64,000 nucleotides of DNA, taken from Sphagnum magellanicum (Eukaryota > Streptophyta > Sphagnopsida > Sphagnales > Sphagnaceae). The DNA lies in contig CM038920.1 in the NCBI GenBank assembly GCA_021904315.1, forward strand, positions 11,594,001-11,658,000, written 5' to 3'. The translations under genes were made by a program, and so were the position numbers. Of the stretch, positions 48,430 through 61,394 are shown piece after piece. The stretch's first letter is position 1. Every line of letters starts with the position of its first letter. The notes under the pieces were generated by a model. The model saw nothing but the letters and a program-made list of their open reading frames with translations, had not been told where the DNA came from and made no database searches.

Positions 48430-48960
48430 TGATTACACTGGTGTGTGGCCTGTGCCGTTGGCGCAAGAGTTACCACGTCCTCAGCTGATTTTTCCTTCCA
48501 AAACCTGGTTTTTTGGAATTTATTTGAATTTTCAGTGGCAGAAATCACTTCAAAATCAATATCTCCCACATTCTGAATCCAAACCTTACCAAATAAATTC
48601 CATTAAATCCTGCTCATCCAGATCTTTCCAATAACACCAAAGGCACATTCCAATTCCTCCAAAATTTTCAGCTACGATTTAATTTAATTTCTAGCAAAGA
48701 ACTCATTCAATATTCAAAAACTTTTGCACTGCAAGTCCAAACATCATGGAACCATGCCCATGAACCCCTCCTTGTCAAAAGCTTTTCAAAGACACCAAGA
48801 ACACGATCTGAAGCATCCCGGTTTGGTGGATCTCATAACGACAAAAGAAAACAAACTACCTTCCTTCATAGATAGACTTATACCAGAGGATATATCAAAA
48901 AGAACATACCCACACAACACTCCTTTCTATCCCCAAATTACAAAAACATTCTGATAGAAA
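48430..48960. repeat. Internal duplicate of 45380-45790 within copy B
   Basis: It shares GGAATTTATTTGAATTTTCA through ATTCCATTAAATCCTGCTC and on to the GACACCAAGAACAC region with substitutions. This is the complete form of the truncated 6386-6720 copy. Confidence 0.75.
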
Positions 48961-49680
48961 TTGCCAGATTTCCTCATTAGGTATTTAGTTCCCAAAGAAT
49001 GCTGGAATTATTATGGATGATAGCTATTTTTGGCTCTATCTTGTTATGGATGATTGCCACTTAAATCTACCTCATTAAATCGGAAGAAAAACACTAGCAA
49101 ACCCTGTCCAAAAATTCGCAAGGAAGTATGAACTGGTCTTTACCAAACGAAAATTAACTGGGACCCAAACTAGTTTTTCCACCAATTTTTTTTTTTTTTT
49201 TTTGGGTGGTAAACTGAGTTTCATCCTGTCTTTCCTTTTGCATGAGCGCCTCCACTCCTGATACATATATAATTTCACTACTCCTCCGCTGACAACTACT
49301 ATAATTACTCTCGAACCTTGAGCATTAAAAATGCTGAATTTCAGTTTTTTCATACTGAGATTTAATAAAAAAATTTCCTTACTTTGCAGAAGGAATAGGG
49401 GGTGAAAGAGAGGGCGAATTCACCCATATAACTTTAATACCTACTGCATATTACTACTATTCTGCCTTCATTAAGCTTAAGCTGAGTGAGCAATATCAAA
49501 TGAATAATTTTTTTCTCATCCATCCATTTGTGACTTAGTACCCAAAAAAATTTCATAATCCATTCATGTAACTGCCATTGACAACAGTACTATGAACGGA
49601 CGGACAAAACTTCATACTATCGTCTGCCTTGGAGGTACTTACTTCCGCAAGCCATTGGCAAGCATGTCGCCTTTTATATA

Positions 49681-51087
49681 TATACATACTCGTTCTTCTT
49701 AGCTGGCTTATTTTGGTACTTACTGACACGGTTTCTTTGTATGTGTTGTTGTTGAGTTTTTTAAGTATGAGCCGAGGCCAGACAAAGGCCGGGCCAGGCC
49801 ACTTTCTGAGAACAGATTGGACCACCACCGCCCCCCCTCTCCGCCTGCCTTCTGCATACAAAAAAAAGGAGCGGATTTGATTTCTGGCAGTTCAAAACCG
49901 CAGAAATTATTGGTAATAATAAAAACCACCAGAAACTATATAGTGTCGGCCGCCGTTTTTTGGGTGCCTGCAAAAGGTATCCATCCCCCTTGCCTGTTGG
50001 TCCTTCTTGTTCACCTCGTTTTCATCAAGGATATGGAGAATTTGGAGGGTTAAAAATGTTTTTAAAAAAAAATTCAGGTGAGATTTTTATGTGTGTGTAT
50101 GAGGAGGAGGAAGGGTCTTTCTGAACATACTTGAATCCAAGATATTTTTATTATGGAAATATTAGACTTGTCTGTCAAGTCACCCTGTCTTCTTCTTCAC
50201 CCTCTCTTTGGGCCTGGTTTCACCCCCCTATCTCCTCTTCCAGTGGTATCCGCAAAATAAGGAAATTTTGTTAAATCTCAGGGATCAATTGCTGCAACTA
50301 AGTAATTAATGCACAAGGGTTCAAGAGCAATTTACAGTGAGTTGTTGTAGAGGTAGGAGCAGTGAAAATATATTGTAGCACCAGTGGAGGCGGCTCAGGA
50401 AAAAGGAAAGACAGGATGAAACTTAGTTTACCACCAAAATTGGTGGAGAAAAAACTAGTTTGGGTCCAAGTTATTTCGCTTTGTAAAATTTTCGTTCCAT
50501 AGTTACACTTGTGATGCTGAAACTGGCCGTTCTTGCCCCCTAATTGCGGGAATAATTCATTCAGCGTATAAGCACCATCTTAACCTTTTCCATCAGAGCT
50601 CCTCCCCAAGTAATGGGAGTCTAGTGAGAAAAAGTGTCTCTAGTTTCTAATTTTCCCGGGCCTCAGGAAAGAGACTTGGGAATGACATAGAGTTCATTTT
50701 GTCTCACATTTTGAGGAATGCTCTCACCAGGTTGTTGCAACCAATTGTGAGTTCATTTTTTGGGAACTTCCCACGGAACATTTCCCTTTTGTAATGGTTG
50801 ACGGATTGCACTTGCCCACGATGAGTGGGCTTGTTTGTTTTCATTTCTGGCGGATGAAGGTGAGGCTAACAATTGGGATAAAAGGGCTCCAAAAAACTCC
50901 CAACTGATGTTCATTGTAGAATTTACCGTCCCAAATGGCTAGTATTGTTATTTAACCCTAATCAAAATAACGGAACAAGTTTGTAAAGATCCGCCAGAAA
51001 TTTAATAGTGTATTTGGACAAAACACTATCAAACATAATTTTTCCTCCAACACCATTTTTCACTAGAGCTTAAGGGTCCCAACCCAT
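49681..51087. repeat. Copy B of large paralogous segment, block at the empty Helitron site
   Basis: Counterpart of 16091-17510. The join CTTTTATATATATACATACTCGTTC at its start has no insertion, so it serves as the empty site for the copy A Helitron. No gene is recognised. Confidence 0.8.
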
Positions 51088-51470
51088 GTGGGGGTGGGTA
51101 TTTGATTTTTCCAATATGCGCTGGTTTTGGGTATTTGACCAAGAAATTCAAAATCAAAGAACCACTATTTTGTGGGCATTAGAAAATTTTCCAGAACCAA
51201 AGAACCGCCGGTTCTGGGTATTTCAAAACCCTTCACAGAACTGTCAGGTTTCATAAGTGACCCGATGGTTTTAGGCAAATATTTGATTTTTTTAAAAAAA
51301 ATTGAGAACTGTGGTTATATATATATATATATATAAGAAACCAGATTTTTTTTTAATTTTTTGATAATCACAATTAGATATCAAGATTGAGTATTTGATT
51401 CTTTTATAACCATGGTTATCAAATTTGATACCCAGAGAGGCTTTGGTGCAATTCCTAATAACCACCCCCC
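51088..51470. repeat. GGTTATT-family repeat, complete right end (copy B)
   Basis: Counterpart of 17511-17880, but ending CCTAATAACCACCCCCC, the inverted form of the GGTGGTTATT start seen at 29191. The intact end argues that B is ancestral at this breakpoint. Confidence 0.5.
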
Positions 51471-54400
51471 ACTCTGGTCTTCATTCCCCGCCTGGATGTT
51501 GGATAACAAATACCACATTGTTATTGGGTGCCAACAAACTTAAAAAGGCTTGGAATTGTGCCCCCTGCCTTTTCTAGACCCTTTGTGGTTTACTCCATTT
51601 TTTAGGGTTTTTTTTTAGGGAAATGGCATCAAACCCTAAAAAATAATAATAATAATTTAATTTAAGTAGCTATAGAGGTTATTCTTCAACAAGTTGAAGT
51701 AGCCATTGAACTAACTACCTTGGAGATATAGAGCTCAGTAAAATTTCATACATACATTAACACAAGGGGGGAAGTTAGAGGGGAGGATATGATAGCCTTA
51801 CTAGTGTGGACCCATCTAAGACAACTTCTTGCTTTTCTAATAGAAGTGTGGGAACCATTTGAAGATGTGTTTTTTCTTGGATGGGGATGAGGAGGGGCCA
51901 CAGGAGTTGCATGCTTTAAGTACACATTTTGTACTTGCTATTCTCAACATCTTTTGCTTGGGAAATGGTTGTGCTATCTAGGAGTGGCTTTGCTATCAAA
52001 TGGGTTTTCAAACACTCCCACTTCCTTCTTATCTTTGTAGGGTAAAGCACCAGGGTGGGTCCATTCCCAAAATAATGGTGCATTCACACTTGATGTTAAG
52101 TTAGTGTTAAATGAAAATCTAGGTGACATCCATCCTAGGTGGCACCCAATGTCAAATGGGTGATAGTTTAATGTTAAGCGAAGGTTAGCTTAATATAAAA
52201 TCTTCATGATAAATAAGTTTAAGTCCTAAATGACTAGCCTAATGACTAGTCCCTAATGACTAGTCCTAAACCCATTATAAAGGCCATGGCAAAGATTATC
52301 ATGAACATAAAGCACTCCAAGGTTGTTCCCTTTGTATTGAAAGCACTACTCTCTTGGCACTGAAGATTTTCTCTATCACTTGAAGGAGCCATCATCCATG
52401 ACCACATGCACACCTTCCACCATTTGAATTAAAAAAACATGCTAACTCAAATGTCTAGATGAATTCTTCATGTGAGAGAATGTTGTAGTGTTGCCAAATA
52501 GGTAGTGCTTTGCAAGATTTCAAAGCTATTAGACAAATAATAGTAATAATGGGCTAACACCATTGATGGAATGAATCTTTGGGTGTCACCCTATTCCATT
52601 CGTTTGGTGAATTCAAACCTGATTGGGTAAGGTTGTTAATGGATGCCACCCTACACCTAATAACAAAGACTTATAATGTTATCATTTGAATGATTAGGTC
52701 CACAAGGAAGCCACTACCATGGTCATAGCCAGTGTTGTTCAGTTTTTTATTTTAAAAAGAACCTTTTGACCCAAAAAAAAAAATTAGGATGGAGCCTTCA
52801 ATCTAGTTTTGAGACCGGTTCTTTGGATTTTTAAAATTTTCAGCTTCAAGTAAGGTTGAATGTTAACCCCTTGCTTGTAGCATCATTAATTGGTTTTAAT
52901 TGGGTTGCTCCATCTTCTTATTATGTAGAAACAACATAGCAATGTCACCATGTCAATTCTAATTACCTAGGGACAAATAACTAGAAATATAAATGGCAAG
53001 TGTTTGCTAGATGTGAAAGCAAATGCAAAAATGTAAAAGTGAATGGAGCTCGCATTTAAAAAAAATGTGATTGGCAACAACATTGTTGTCTTTCAAAGCC
53101 CACAAATGTTCTACCAACTTTGTCCTTTGGCATATTGGTGATCAACAAGTGACCAAAATGATCATCTTCATCATTGTCTCTCAATTCAACTTATAATCAA
53201 AATACAAGGTCACCTTTGCCATTGCTCCATCGTTCCACACTTGCAACTCCTTAAACAATAAACAAACAAGGCAAATTGTGGTTTTTGACCTAATGCAAAC
53301 AACATGAACAAATGTGCCAACAACTTGATGTGTGTGTGTGTTAAAACTTGAAAATTTGCATAAGACATTGATGTAATCAAGATGAGTGAACAATGAGTAG
53401 GTCCAAGGTGGCTATGTTGAAAGAGACGTGATGAGAAAGACAAAAATTGTAACAAAAACTTATGGTGTGGATGGGGCACAAATTTGTCCTAAACAACAAC
53501 TTGCCAACTTTGCATGTCAATTTACTTGATGGATTAAAGAGATTGCGTTGCAAAATGGGTGAATGGTACCAAAGATGTTCTGAGGCTTATATAAAACATG
53601 TTTAGTACATGTTAATTAGAAGTAATTAGGAAGTTCAAAGTTTATTCAAGTAATCAAGGGCTTAAATGTAGTATGTATAATAAGAATTGGTGAGTATCAC
53701 ATGAGTTTTAGATTTGTAAGTATAGGTAAAATGGTTGGAAGAATTAGTGGAGGATTTTCAAGTGGAACAACCATTTTTGTACTAAGGGGCAAATTATAAT
53801 CAACCAAAGATAAAAAGTTGGAGATTAACAAAAATGTAGTTTTTCTACAATGTGTATCTGCACAAATGTATGAAAGGGAAAAAATTCATAATTAAATTTG
53901 CAAAAATATATAAATTGATCTAAATTTGCGAGTTCATCAAGTTGATTGTATTGTGTAATGGTTGTAATCTATGAGTCCATTTATTATATATTTTTAAAAA
54001 ATCTACTATCCATTTAAAATCTATTTTGCATTTGTGAATGTCATGTTATTAATTCTTCAAAGGTATTTTGGTTCTTTTTTCAATGTTATTTCTATTTTAA
54101 TGTAAATATCATATTGAAGAAAGGCGATTCTTTTTGTCATCCCATTGTTGTGACCCTAGCATTGGGCTTGCGATTAAGGTTAAGGTGAAAATTAAGAAGC
54201 AAGCTACATACAATTTCAAGACTTGGTGAAACTAAAACACTTGTGCCCAAATAAGAATGAACGTGTTTTGAGAATCCAAGGAAGGAATTCTTGAAAGCCT
54301 CAAGTTGCAATTGCAATTTGGGAGTTGGGGTTCTCAAGGAATCCCAATTCTTTGGGGCAAGGTTTGTATGGGCAAACATTGTTCAAATCAAATCATCTTT

Positions 54401-56610
54401 AGCTCATTAGAAATGTCTTGGAAAGGGTTAAAACATGATTGCTTGTGATCTTAGAGTTTTCTAAAGTTTATATCCATTCAAAGAGTCAAGACATGAATTG
54501 AAATTAAATCCTTCCATTAAAGCATCCATTTGGACAAGAAAATAATGTTAGCTTAAGAATTTTGGTAAGGCAATTAAAAATATAAGATAGTTCACTTGAA
54601 TATCAAATGTAATTAATCTTCTTGGGAGTTATGAACCTTTGAAATTGTGGGACAACATAATGTTTCAATTTTGAGAATGTGACTTTGCAAATTTTGAGGA
54701 AATGCCATTAGGATGCAATCCCCATGGGGACATGCATAAGATATTCCAAAACTGAAAGTAACTTGACCTCTCATAAAGGTTTAAGCCATGGTCATGTTTA
54801 GTGTGACTTCCTGGCAAGTCTACGATTCAATTTTGATTCAAAACTATAGCAATCACGTTCTTTGTTTGTTTGTGCCATTAAAGAAGTGCATGTGAAGATT
54901 ATCAATTCATTTAATCATCTTTAAGCTTCCCCTTGGCAACCTTAATCATGAGGACTTGTGAAAACAAACCTTAAAATTGCAAAATTCCATTGTTGTTAAA
55001 TCAAAAGTTTCCCAACAATACCACTTGCAAAATCTAGGTCTTTCATAGCTATTGCATTGAACAAGCATCCTTTCCTCCATCACTTCACTCTTGCCAATAC
55101 CATTTTGGGAATTATTAATGTGAACATAAATGATAGATATGTAAGGTAATTTTTCAATGGTGACAATAAACCTATCTTGAGGTATAAATTTTTATCTAAG
55201 GTGCTCGAACGAGAGTAATGCTGATTTTTTAATAATGGTTAGTACAATCACCTTACACATGTGGCAATTTAGACCCTCTTTCTTTTTTTTTCATGGGTTT
55301 TTCACCATGGTTGCAAGGAAATTGGTAACCACCTACAACACCCATGAAAAACACATGCATCCCAACTCATTTAACTAAATGAAACTATTCCCAATGGATG
55401 TGAGGGTGATGGCCTCATCCACGGTGACCCAAGCCACCCAATCCATCAAGATGCCAAGTGGTTATCAACTCTAAGAGCTCAATTGGAGTGACATGAAGAA
55501 TCCAATCTATCAATCACATGTCATGGCAGAACTTCCTACTCAAATTCATTCATTTGCTTGGGAAGGCTGCAACAACAATGAGAGAGGCATCCCTTCCCAT
55601 ACATGGGATGTAGTAACACATAAAAAATAAAAAGCAATCACCTAAAGACCCTACCTTTGGTGGAATTTCCAATTTGGCAAATTCCATTCAGATTTGTAGA
55701 TATGAAAGAGTTAAAAAAACATAAATAATTGTGATCTTTAGAAACCTTAATCTTGTCCTTCCGAATACACACTACCTACAATGCTAATTAGATATGACTA
55801 ATCAATCACCTTAGTTAAAAGGGAAGGAGCTTGCCACTTGATGACTTTGCTAAAACCGATCTTTGTGTCACCATACTTTGAACAATGTGAAGAAGGCAAG
55901 AGGAGTTTACGACGACACTAATGTAAGAAAGATCATGGGTTCTTGCTCATTATCTTGGTATTTCTTTTCTATTTATAAGTTTTTATTTTGATACTTTTTG
56001 GGTTAGAAAAAATAATGAGACAATTAGATCATTCAAATGAATCTAATAATACAAATTATATAAGAGGGAAAGACTTTTGTAATTCCCTTTTTTTAAAAAA
56101 AAGAAAAAAGAAAACCCCACCAGTTCATCACATTCATACCTATATTTGCATCTCTTCAAGGAGTCCAAATCTTTTTGCATTTTCAGAAAAAATGCACTTT
56201 TTCATAACATTTGGGACCAACTCTCCTCTTCTCTTCTTCAGGACTTTGATTTCTAGGACACATTTAGGTGCATGTTCTTTTGGGCTTTACTTTGTTGGGA
56301 GGTGCTAGGCTATTCTCTCAGCTTAACAAGGGCTATTCTCATTTGTGAACTCCGACAACAACAACAACAACAATTTTAAAAAATAAAATAAAATTTGGGG
56401 GCAAGAGTTACAAATAAGAACTTAACAAAAAGATCTATTTTCATTTGTGAACTCAGAATAAATAAATAAATAAATAACTAAAATACAATTGCAATTCTCA
56501 TTTATGAACTTTGACAACAAACAAAATTGCAAGTGTTACATAAGGATACTTTATTATAACAAGGGATGTGTCACACTGTGGCCTTGCCATTTACATTAAA
56601 AAGTATGTAT

Positions 56611-56922
56611 CTTAAGGCAAAAGAAGAAGACTTATGGAAACTCAAATATAATTTCACCATGCAAAGCAAAAATATTAATCTTCAAAAAAAAATCCTCTAA
56701 AAGAAACCAAAATCCTTCAAGATATATTATATAACTCTATAATAACTAATCTCAAGTTTCAATACAAGCCAAAAATCATTGTCTTTCAAAAATCCTCATA
56801 TAAAATTATTAATTATTATTTTACTTAGGGGCCTGTAAAAATCCCTTAAGCTTACTATACTCTCTATAATGAATCTAAACACAATAATTATCCTTGCCTT
56901 TTGGTAGTAGGCAAGGCCAACA
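56611..56922. repeat. Three-copy segment, copy 3 (diverged)
   Basis: It matches 46810-47097 from CTTAAGGCAAAAGAAG to GGCAAGGCCAAC with small insertions, then diverges (AAAACCCG). It is older than the A/B duplication and so serves as an outgroup. Confidence 0.75.
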
Positions 56923-59733
56923 AAAACCCGAAGATGATATCTAAGAAAATACCATACCATGCGAGGATTGGATATACTCCTCTCTCCTCACTCACCAGCT
57001 GAGGAAAACTAATAATGATCGTGGGCCAAATGGGTAAGCAAAAATCAAATCAAATCAGATCGAGCATAAGAGACAACAAACTCTGTTGCTACTGCTACTT
57101 ACTTACTTCAAATTCTCTGACATAATTTTGTGTGCCCATGCTACTCCAGCTTGAAAAGCAAGCAAAAACTTATGAACAACTTCCTTGCTTTATACTAATA
57201 ACAACAACAACAAAATATAGGACATGTCCTATGTCCCAAGTCTTTGTGAAAGAAGAAGAAGGGTACATGTGTACTTCTTATTGTTATATATAATATATAT
57301 ATAAAAGCTAAGGTCGTAGTGTGTTACTCTTTAAAGGGAGTTAAGTAGTTTTCTCCACCCAAAAGCTTAAAGTATACACAACCTTTTTGTTTTGGGTCTT
57401 GCTTTTTTGTGGGTAGAGGAATAGAAGGACCCACAAACATACACACACACACACTTACATGATTGATTGATTGAAGGGGGAAAATGTGCACACATAACAT
57501 AAAGAAAAGAAAAGGGTTGGCATCTCTTAAAAGAAAGATAGGTCTCTTCTATTGAGGGAAAAAAAAAAAGGTTATTTTGTGAAGTTATCAAAGGGAGGAG
57601 AGAATTATCTAATTTATGATACATTGAAAAAGTTGTAGCCACCAAGTGTTGTTGTACCATGCTCTTAACTAAAAGCACTTTGAGTTGTAACTAAAGTGTT
57701 CCATCTAACTCATGGGTATGGGCCTAAGTTATGGACCCGAATGAATTTCAAAGACAACCACATTGTGCTGAAAATAGTCTTGTAATAGATGATCTCTCTC
57801 GACAAATATACACGTAGACCAACTCCAAAAGGATATAGTACCTGATGCAATATGCAAAACCTTAAGGAGAAATGGTGACAAGCATTTCTAGTTCATTTAC
57901 TGTATACTATGTATTTCCTTCAAAATCTTGTTGATGCTTATACGGCTTTAAAGTTTGGTCATTTTGGTACTCAAGTGACAAATTCATATGAATTACGCCA
58001 ACACAATATCTATATTGAATTTCCAACACACACTCAAACTTTAAGATTCACAAGAATTGGAGCATAATGTATCTCATAGGATTGGGGCTTAAAGAAGGCA
58101 ATATAAGGATGATAAAAGATTGTTTTTCTCAAATGCACATGCATATTTTTAAATGAATACTATCAATGTGTTTCATTTGATTGCATAAGCCTTTCTTTTG
58201 TAAACGACAACAAACATTTAAATTGCCAACTAAGTTTTGATTGCATGGCTTTTCATTTTGTAAAAATGCTTGATAAGGTGAAGGTTGCTTTTCTAAGGTG
58301 GTTGGTTTTGTTTTTCCCATAGCAAGGGGTAAAATGGTTGCCAAACCCTACTATTGGGTTGGACCCAATACATAGTTTCACCAAAGCCATCACATTTTGC
58401 ATGCCTCACCTCTCATCATCATAGATAAACCAAAATATGGGTCCCATGTGTCCATACTTAAGGACCCCTTGGGGCTTGGGGGGTGACTTGTCATTAATGC
58501 CCAAGGGTGAAGACATTTACCTTCAATTGCTAAAGACTCTTCTACTTTTGATGCTTCCATCCTCTGAACATATAAAGTTAGAAGGATTCCTTGAGCCATT
58601 TCAGACAAAGCAAAGGACCTTAAAGATGCCAATTGTGCATGTGACCTACATTCAGCCCATTCCATGCATCAAGCCTTTCATGGCATCAATCAAGTTTGTC
58701 TTTAGTGTTTAAGCATGTGGTGGCAAAGGAGATACAAACTTGCTTATGGATTTCCCCTTGGCTTGAAACTCCATTTTTACCTTGTCAACATTTTGTGTGT
58801 GTCTTACTTGTAACCATTGATGGTTTAATGTATGGATAGAGATATAATTTTGAATGTTTTGTTGGTCAATATCATAACCTTGGGCCACAAATGTTCACAT
58901 TAAAATGTAACTACACATGTAGATATGAATGTCTTGCCCTTACTTTGGAATTTATTGTTCCCATCGAGGTCTCCATAGGGTCCAAGACATATATATATAT
59001 GTTCACGATGACAAAGGGGTCCAAATTTGATACCCTTCTAAAACCCCTTTGGCCTTCCGTTTTCAAGAATTGTTTTTAACATTCATCTTGTATATCAATT
59101 AAAAAAAAAAGGACTTGCCACATAAGTGAAGGTCTTGGAAAGCTCGACTGAATTTTGGATTATTTTTCAATTATCTTGTTATCAAACTTGGGATTTTTTC
59201 AAGACTCCAAAGTCCAAACGAATCATTCAAGCATATGCAATAATACCCTTGTTTGATCCACATGCAAACTCCCTTTTAACCCTAGTCATAACCTTAATAC
59301 CTATAGGTAAAAAAGCTAGCAAAATAACTAGAAACTTATTCCACATCAAATGAATTTTTGAGCAAAAGTATGTTTGAATGAAAAATATTACATCACACAT
59401 GTTGTTATGTTGCGTGTTTAGGAAAAGAAACATTCATGCTTTAATGTGCTTAAAAATGACCCAATTTTATGGCTTATGTTAGTTGTTTCCTCCTCCCTTT
59501 CCCCAAATAAAAATAAAAATAATTAATATATATATATATATATGAATGATAAGAAAATAAAATTAATAATAAATGAATTTGCATATGTAATGTTGAGTCT
59601 CATTTTTGCTATTTTTATGCTTTGAAACTGAAGCATTTTCACAAATTGAACTTCACAAAATTATTGTTCCGTTAATCTCATTACATATGTTGTTCTCGCA
59701 AACCCTAATTGTTTCCCAATTGTGTGATAAATT

Positions 59734-59759
59734 GGGGGGGTGGGTGGGTGGGTGGTGGG
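59734..59759 (+). repeat. G-quadruplex-type motif
   Basis: Seven G followed by repeated TGGG units give more than four G3 runs with one-base loops, the strongest class of intramolecular quadruplex motif. Confidence 0.75.
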
Positions 59760-60276
59760 TGTTCAAGTCTTGGAATCATAGAATTATAATTTTCATTTTG
59801 TGAGGACATACATATTCGTCCGTTGTCCTTTTTTAACTTCAAAGCGGAAAATTGATGCCAAAGAATGAAAAAATTCTAGTAAAAAAAGGTCTTCATTTCC
59901 ATTAAATCAACAAAAGCTTCTTCATCGGAAGAACACCTTTCCAAAACCACCTTCATCGAATACATTAATTACGTAACACACTTACTTACCAACTTTGTGA
60001 AGGAAAAAAAAAACACACACACATGTCTTAAAGAACTACTTCCCCGAAGTTTCGGTTCCACTTCGAATGCTCTTGAAACGGTGCCGTTACAACATGAACA
60101 AAGGCTAAAACTTGTACCACATTCGGAGATTTTAAAATTCTTTTAAAACCGACTTCTATGTTCCGTAAGAAACCCATACAAGGGGGTGTTGGGCCTTCAC
60201 AAACTAACCTTGTGTTACCCCCTCCCGAACTAACCCTTTTCTAACCACCAGCTGAAAAACTCCGGATTTCCGTCCT

Positions 60277-60278
<2 letters not shown>

Positions 60279-60311
<33 letters not shown>
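60279..60311 (+). repeat. Poly(G) run of 33 bases
   Basis: An uninterrupted run of 33 G. Its exact length is likely to be unreliable in any assembly. Confidence 0.85.
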
Positions 60312-60589
60312 CTTAGTGCTAAAAGTTTTGACTAGGTTAAGTGGGGTAGAGTGGGATGGCCCAACCTTCTATTATATTCCTAATAAAGAAGCGGAACCTA
60401 ACCTCCGAGTAGGTAGGTCCCATGTCCGGAATGTCTTTACAGTAAATTTTTTTGTCATTAGCTTCGAGTAAATTTTTTTCATTACTAGAGTGGCATCACC
60501 ATGTACAACTTTTTTTTTTGGCCTCTCGCCCACTGCCCCTCGGGCCTTGGGTGAACCCGAACGTAAAACAGGTACCATGGTAAAAAAAA

Positions 60590-60720
60590 AACCCGTGTTG
60601 GCCGGATATTGAGTTTTGACCTGGTTATCAGCCCGGTTATCAACCAGGTTATTAATAACCTACCACGGAGTTCTTGAATTGTGTTTCTCAACTCTTTAAA
60701 TTGATAACCACTTGAGTCCA
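60590..60720. repeat. GGTTATT-family fragment
   Basis: GTGTTGGCCGGATATTGAGTTTTGACC through GGTTATTAATAACCTACC resembles 4445-4540. Only this part of the repeat is present. Confidence 0.5.
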
Positions 60721-61269
60721 GATTTAACGTTTCCTGGGTTAAATATAGCCACTAGTAGGAGGCCTCACTCAAGCTGCTGGTGAAGGTATTAGGGTTTCAA
60801 CCTAGGGTCTTGTGGCCAGTGTTAGTTAGCCGGCCCCCTACACGGGTACCTTCACCTTCATTGAGTGAGACCTTTTTGTGAACCTAAAGTACTCAGAGAA
60901 AATTTGTAGTGTATGTGAAGGGGCACCCGATGATATCCATGAATTTCCCTCTTAGAAATTGGGAGGGATCTTATGCCTACTCGTCAAGGATGGGAGGAAA
61001 CTTATGCCTACTTATAGGTGTAAGAACCCTCTCACTGTTGAGGAGTAGGCATAAGAACCCTCCCCCATTCATATGCCTTGTGATCTACATAGGTCTATAG
61101 TTCATGATAAATTTTTCTTTATGCTTCATGATAGGTAAAAAGCCCATGAGTGGGGGACATCCATAAAATGTGGGGGCCAGACTCGACTATCACCTCATCG
61201 TAAGCCCCTTTATTTTGATAATGCTTCCCACCTTAGGGCTTTTATTCTACACAAATTTCATCCAAAAAA

Positions 61270-61345
61270 TACTAAAATTTGAACTCCTAGACCTTGAGTT
61301 ATTCTTAGAATAAGCTCTTTACCATTGGTAAGATCAACCCTTCAA
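61270..61345 (-). repeat. tRNA-derived scrap, possible SINE head
   Basis: On the minus strand an A-box-like TTACCAATGGTAAAGAGC is followed at tRNA spacing by a B-box-like GGAGTTCAAATTTT. Both boxes deviate from consensus, so this is not a working tRNA. Confidence 0.4.
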
Positions 61346-61394
61346 AATTTAGGGTTTTTGGGTTTTTTTACCATGGTACTAGTGTAAGGTGTTG

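Larger units (their letters stand above)
43853..49680. repeat. Copy B of large paralogous segment, middle block
   Basis: Counterpart of 2290-7434, with the GGTTATT-type repeat (45169-46001), the three-copy segment (46810-47097) and the internal duplicate (48430-48960). It keeps about 320 bp (46508-46832) and 446 bp (48190-48635) that copy A has lost. The first of these includes CCCTAAACCCTAAACCC (46684-46701) and a TA run (about 46737-46760). No gene is recognised. Confidence 0.85.
51460..61394. other. 9.9-kb stretch present only in copy B; no gene recognised
   Basis: It is AT-rich throughout with simple repeats: TA runs (about 57283-57302, 58989-59000, 59528-59543), ACA runs near 56358, AAAT runs near 56458. 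It contains a third copy of the 5034 segment, a (G3T)n G-quadruplex motif, a 33-G run, a GGTTATT-type fragment and a tRNA-like scrap. Open frames are all short and without known motifs. The stretch was probably present before duplication and lost from A. Confidence 0.6.

Noticed and set aside
57000..57300. Plant microRNA precursor or tRNA genes in the B-only stretch
   Set aside because: No known mature microRNA sequence or cloverleaf could be recognised by eye.
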